Of a stretch of DNA of 64,000 nt, positions 63,859 to 64,000 are shown piece after piece. The notes below the pieces were generated by a model. It was not told the DNA's origin. It worked only from the letters and a program-made list of their open reading frames with translations, and did no database searches. The translations under genes and the position numbers were made by a program. Within the stretch, counting starts at the first letter, position 1. Each line of letters begins with the position of its first letter. Source of the DNA: Prolixibacter bellariivorans ATCC BAA-1284 (GTDB lineage: Bacteria; Bacteroidota; Bacteroidia; Bacteroidales; Prolixibacteraceae); contig NZ_JHXO01000009.1 of NCBI RefSeq assembly GCF_000621705.1, positions 248,001 through 312,000 on the forward strand, read 5' to 3'.

Positions 63859-64000
63859 TTGAAAAACAGATTACTGATATTAGTCTATCTGCTTCTGACA
63901 TTTTTTGTCTTTACTCAGCCTGCACTTTGCCAGGATGGAGTCAAAACTATGTCTATTGGTGAAGCCAAAGCCGACTGCGACAGCAACTTCGTTCCCGACC
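63859..64000 (+). CDS. Start of a secreted protein, cut by the window end
   Basis: A frame of 47 codons runs to the window end. It begins with TTG, because the only upstream stop in frame is at 63844 and no ATG lies between. From TTG it gives a good signal peptide (KNRLLILVYLLLTFFVF..ALCQD), then SIGEAKADCDSNFVPD. The next ATG is after the signal, which would lose the export sequence. The family is not recognisable from this much. Confidence 0.55.
   Translation, partial: MKNRLLILVYLLLTFFVFTQPALCQDGVKTMSIGEAKADCDSNFVPD

Overview
The window reads as a chromosomal segment of an anaerobic or facultatively anaerobic member of the Bacteroidota. I would guess the Marinilabiliales/Prolixibacteraceae side of the phylum, but no rRNA gene is present to fix this. 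The evidence is promoter-like boxes of the Bacteroidota type (TAnnTTTG with an upstream TTG), the near absence of Shine-Dalgarno sequences, a CzcA-TolC fusion, a TamA/TamB pair, two GH20 and one GH29 glycosidases, carboxyspermidine-type polyamine genes and a selD-mnmH pair. No tRNA, rRNA, CRISPR array, prophage or intact insertion sequence was seen.

Layout. 145-2450 (-): carboxynorspermidine decarboxylase and a dihydroorotate dehydrogenase-like flavoprotein. 2640-13292 (-): the most striking region, a compact 12-gene operon for a membrane complex that joins Mrp cation-antiporter subunits to a complex I/membrane-bound hydrogenase-like core. The order is MrpE, F, G, MbhD-like, MbhE/MrpB, MrpC, fused double antiporter subunit, NuoH, B, C, D, then a ferredoxin-GltD fusion. 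13497-14192 (+): a divergent FNR-type regulator with a complete set of iron-sulfur cysteines. 14201-19868 (-): TamB and TamA. 20116-21309 (-): carboxynorspermidine dehydrogenase, partner of the first gene. 21580-30449 (+): hybrid histidine kinase, cold-shock protein, AlkZ-like glycosylase, DJ-1/PfpI protein, YciI protein, then mnmH-selD for tRNA selenouridine. 30469-42156: mixed housekeeping genes (CDF exporter, membrane proteins, GH20, PsiE, TPR proteins, glutaminase, HD protein, GH29 fucosidase, thioredoxin). 42416-47913 (-): an RND metal efflux system. 48629-55697: CorA, a dicarboxylate symporter, adenine/adenosine deaminase, MsrA, nitroreductase, TauE-like permease. 55777-60154 (-): argB-argD-argC-argJ operon. 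60516-63565: UppP and a second GH20. The last 142 bases hold the start of a secreted protein.

How the genes work together. The Mrp/Mbx-like operon should build an ion-translocating oxidoreductase. Its catalytic subunit has neither the cysteines that hold a NiFe centre nor the His/Tyr pair used by complex I to bind quinone. Its peripheral ferredoxin subunit is fused to a GltD/NfnB-type NAD(P)H flavoprotein. The simplest reading is a sodium- or proton-coupled electron exchange between NAD(P)H and ferredoxin, possibly under control of the adjacent oxygen-sensing FNR protein. This is the best candidate for an undescribed system here. The two polyamine genes at 145 and 20116 make spermidine or norspermidine from aspartate semialdehyde and a diamine. 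selD supplies selenophosphate to mnmH. The arg operon makes ornithine through the acetyl cycle.
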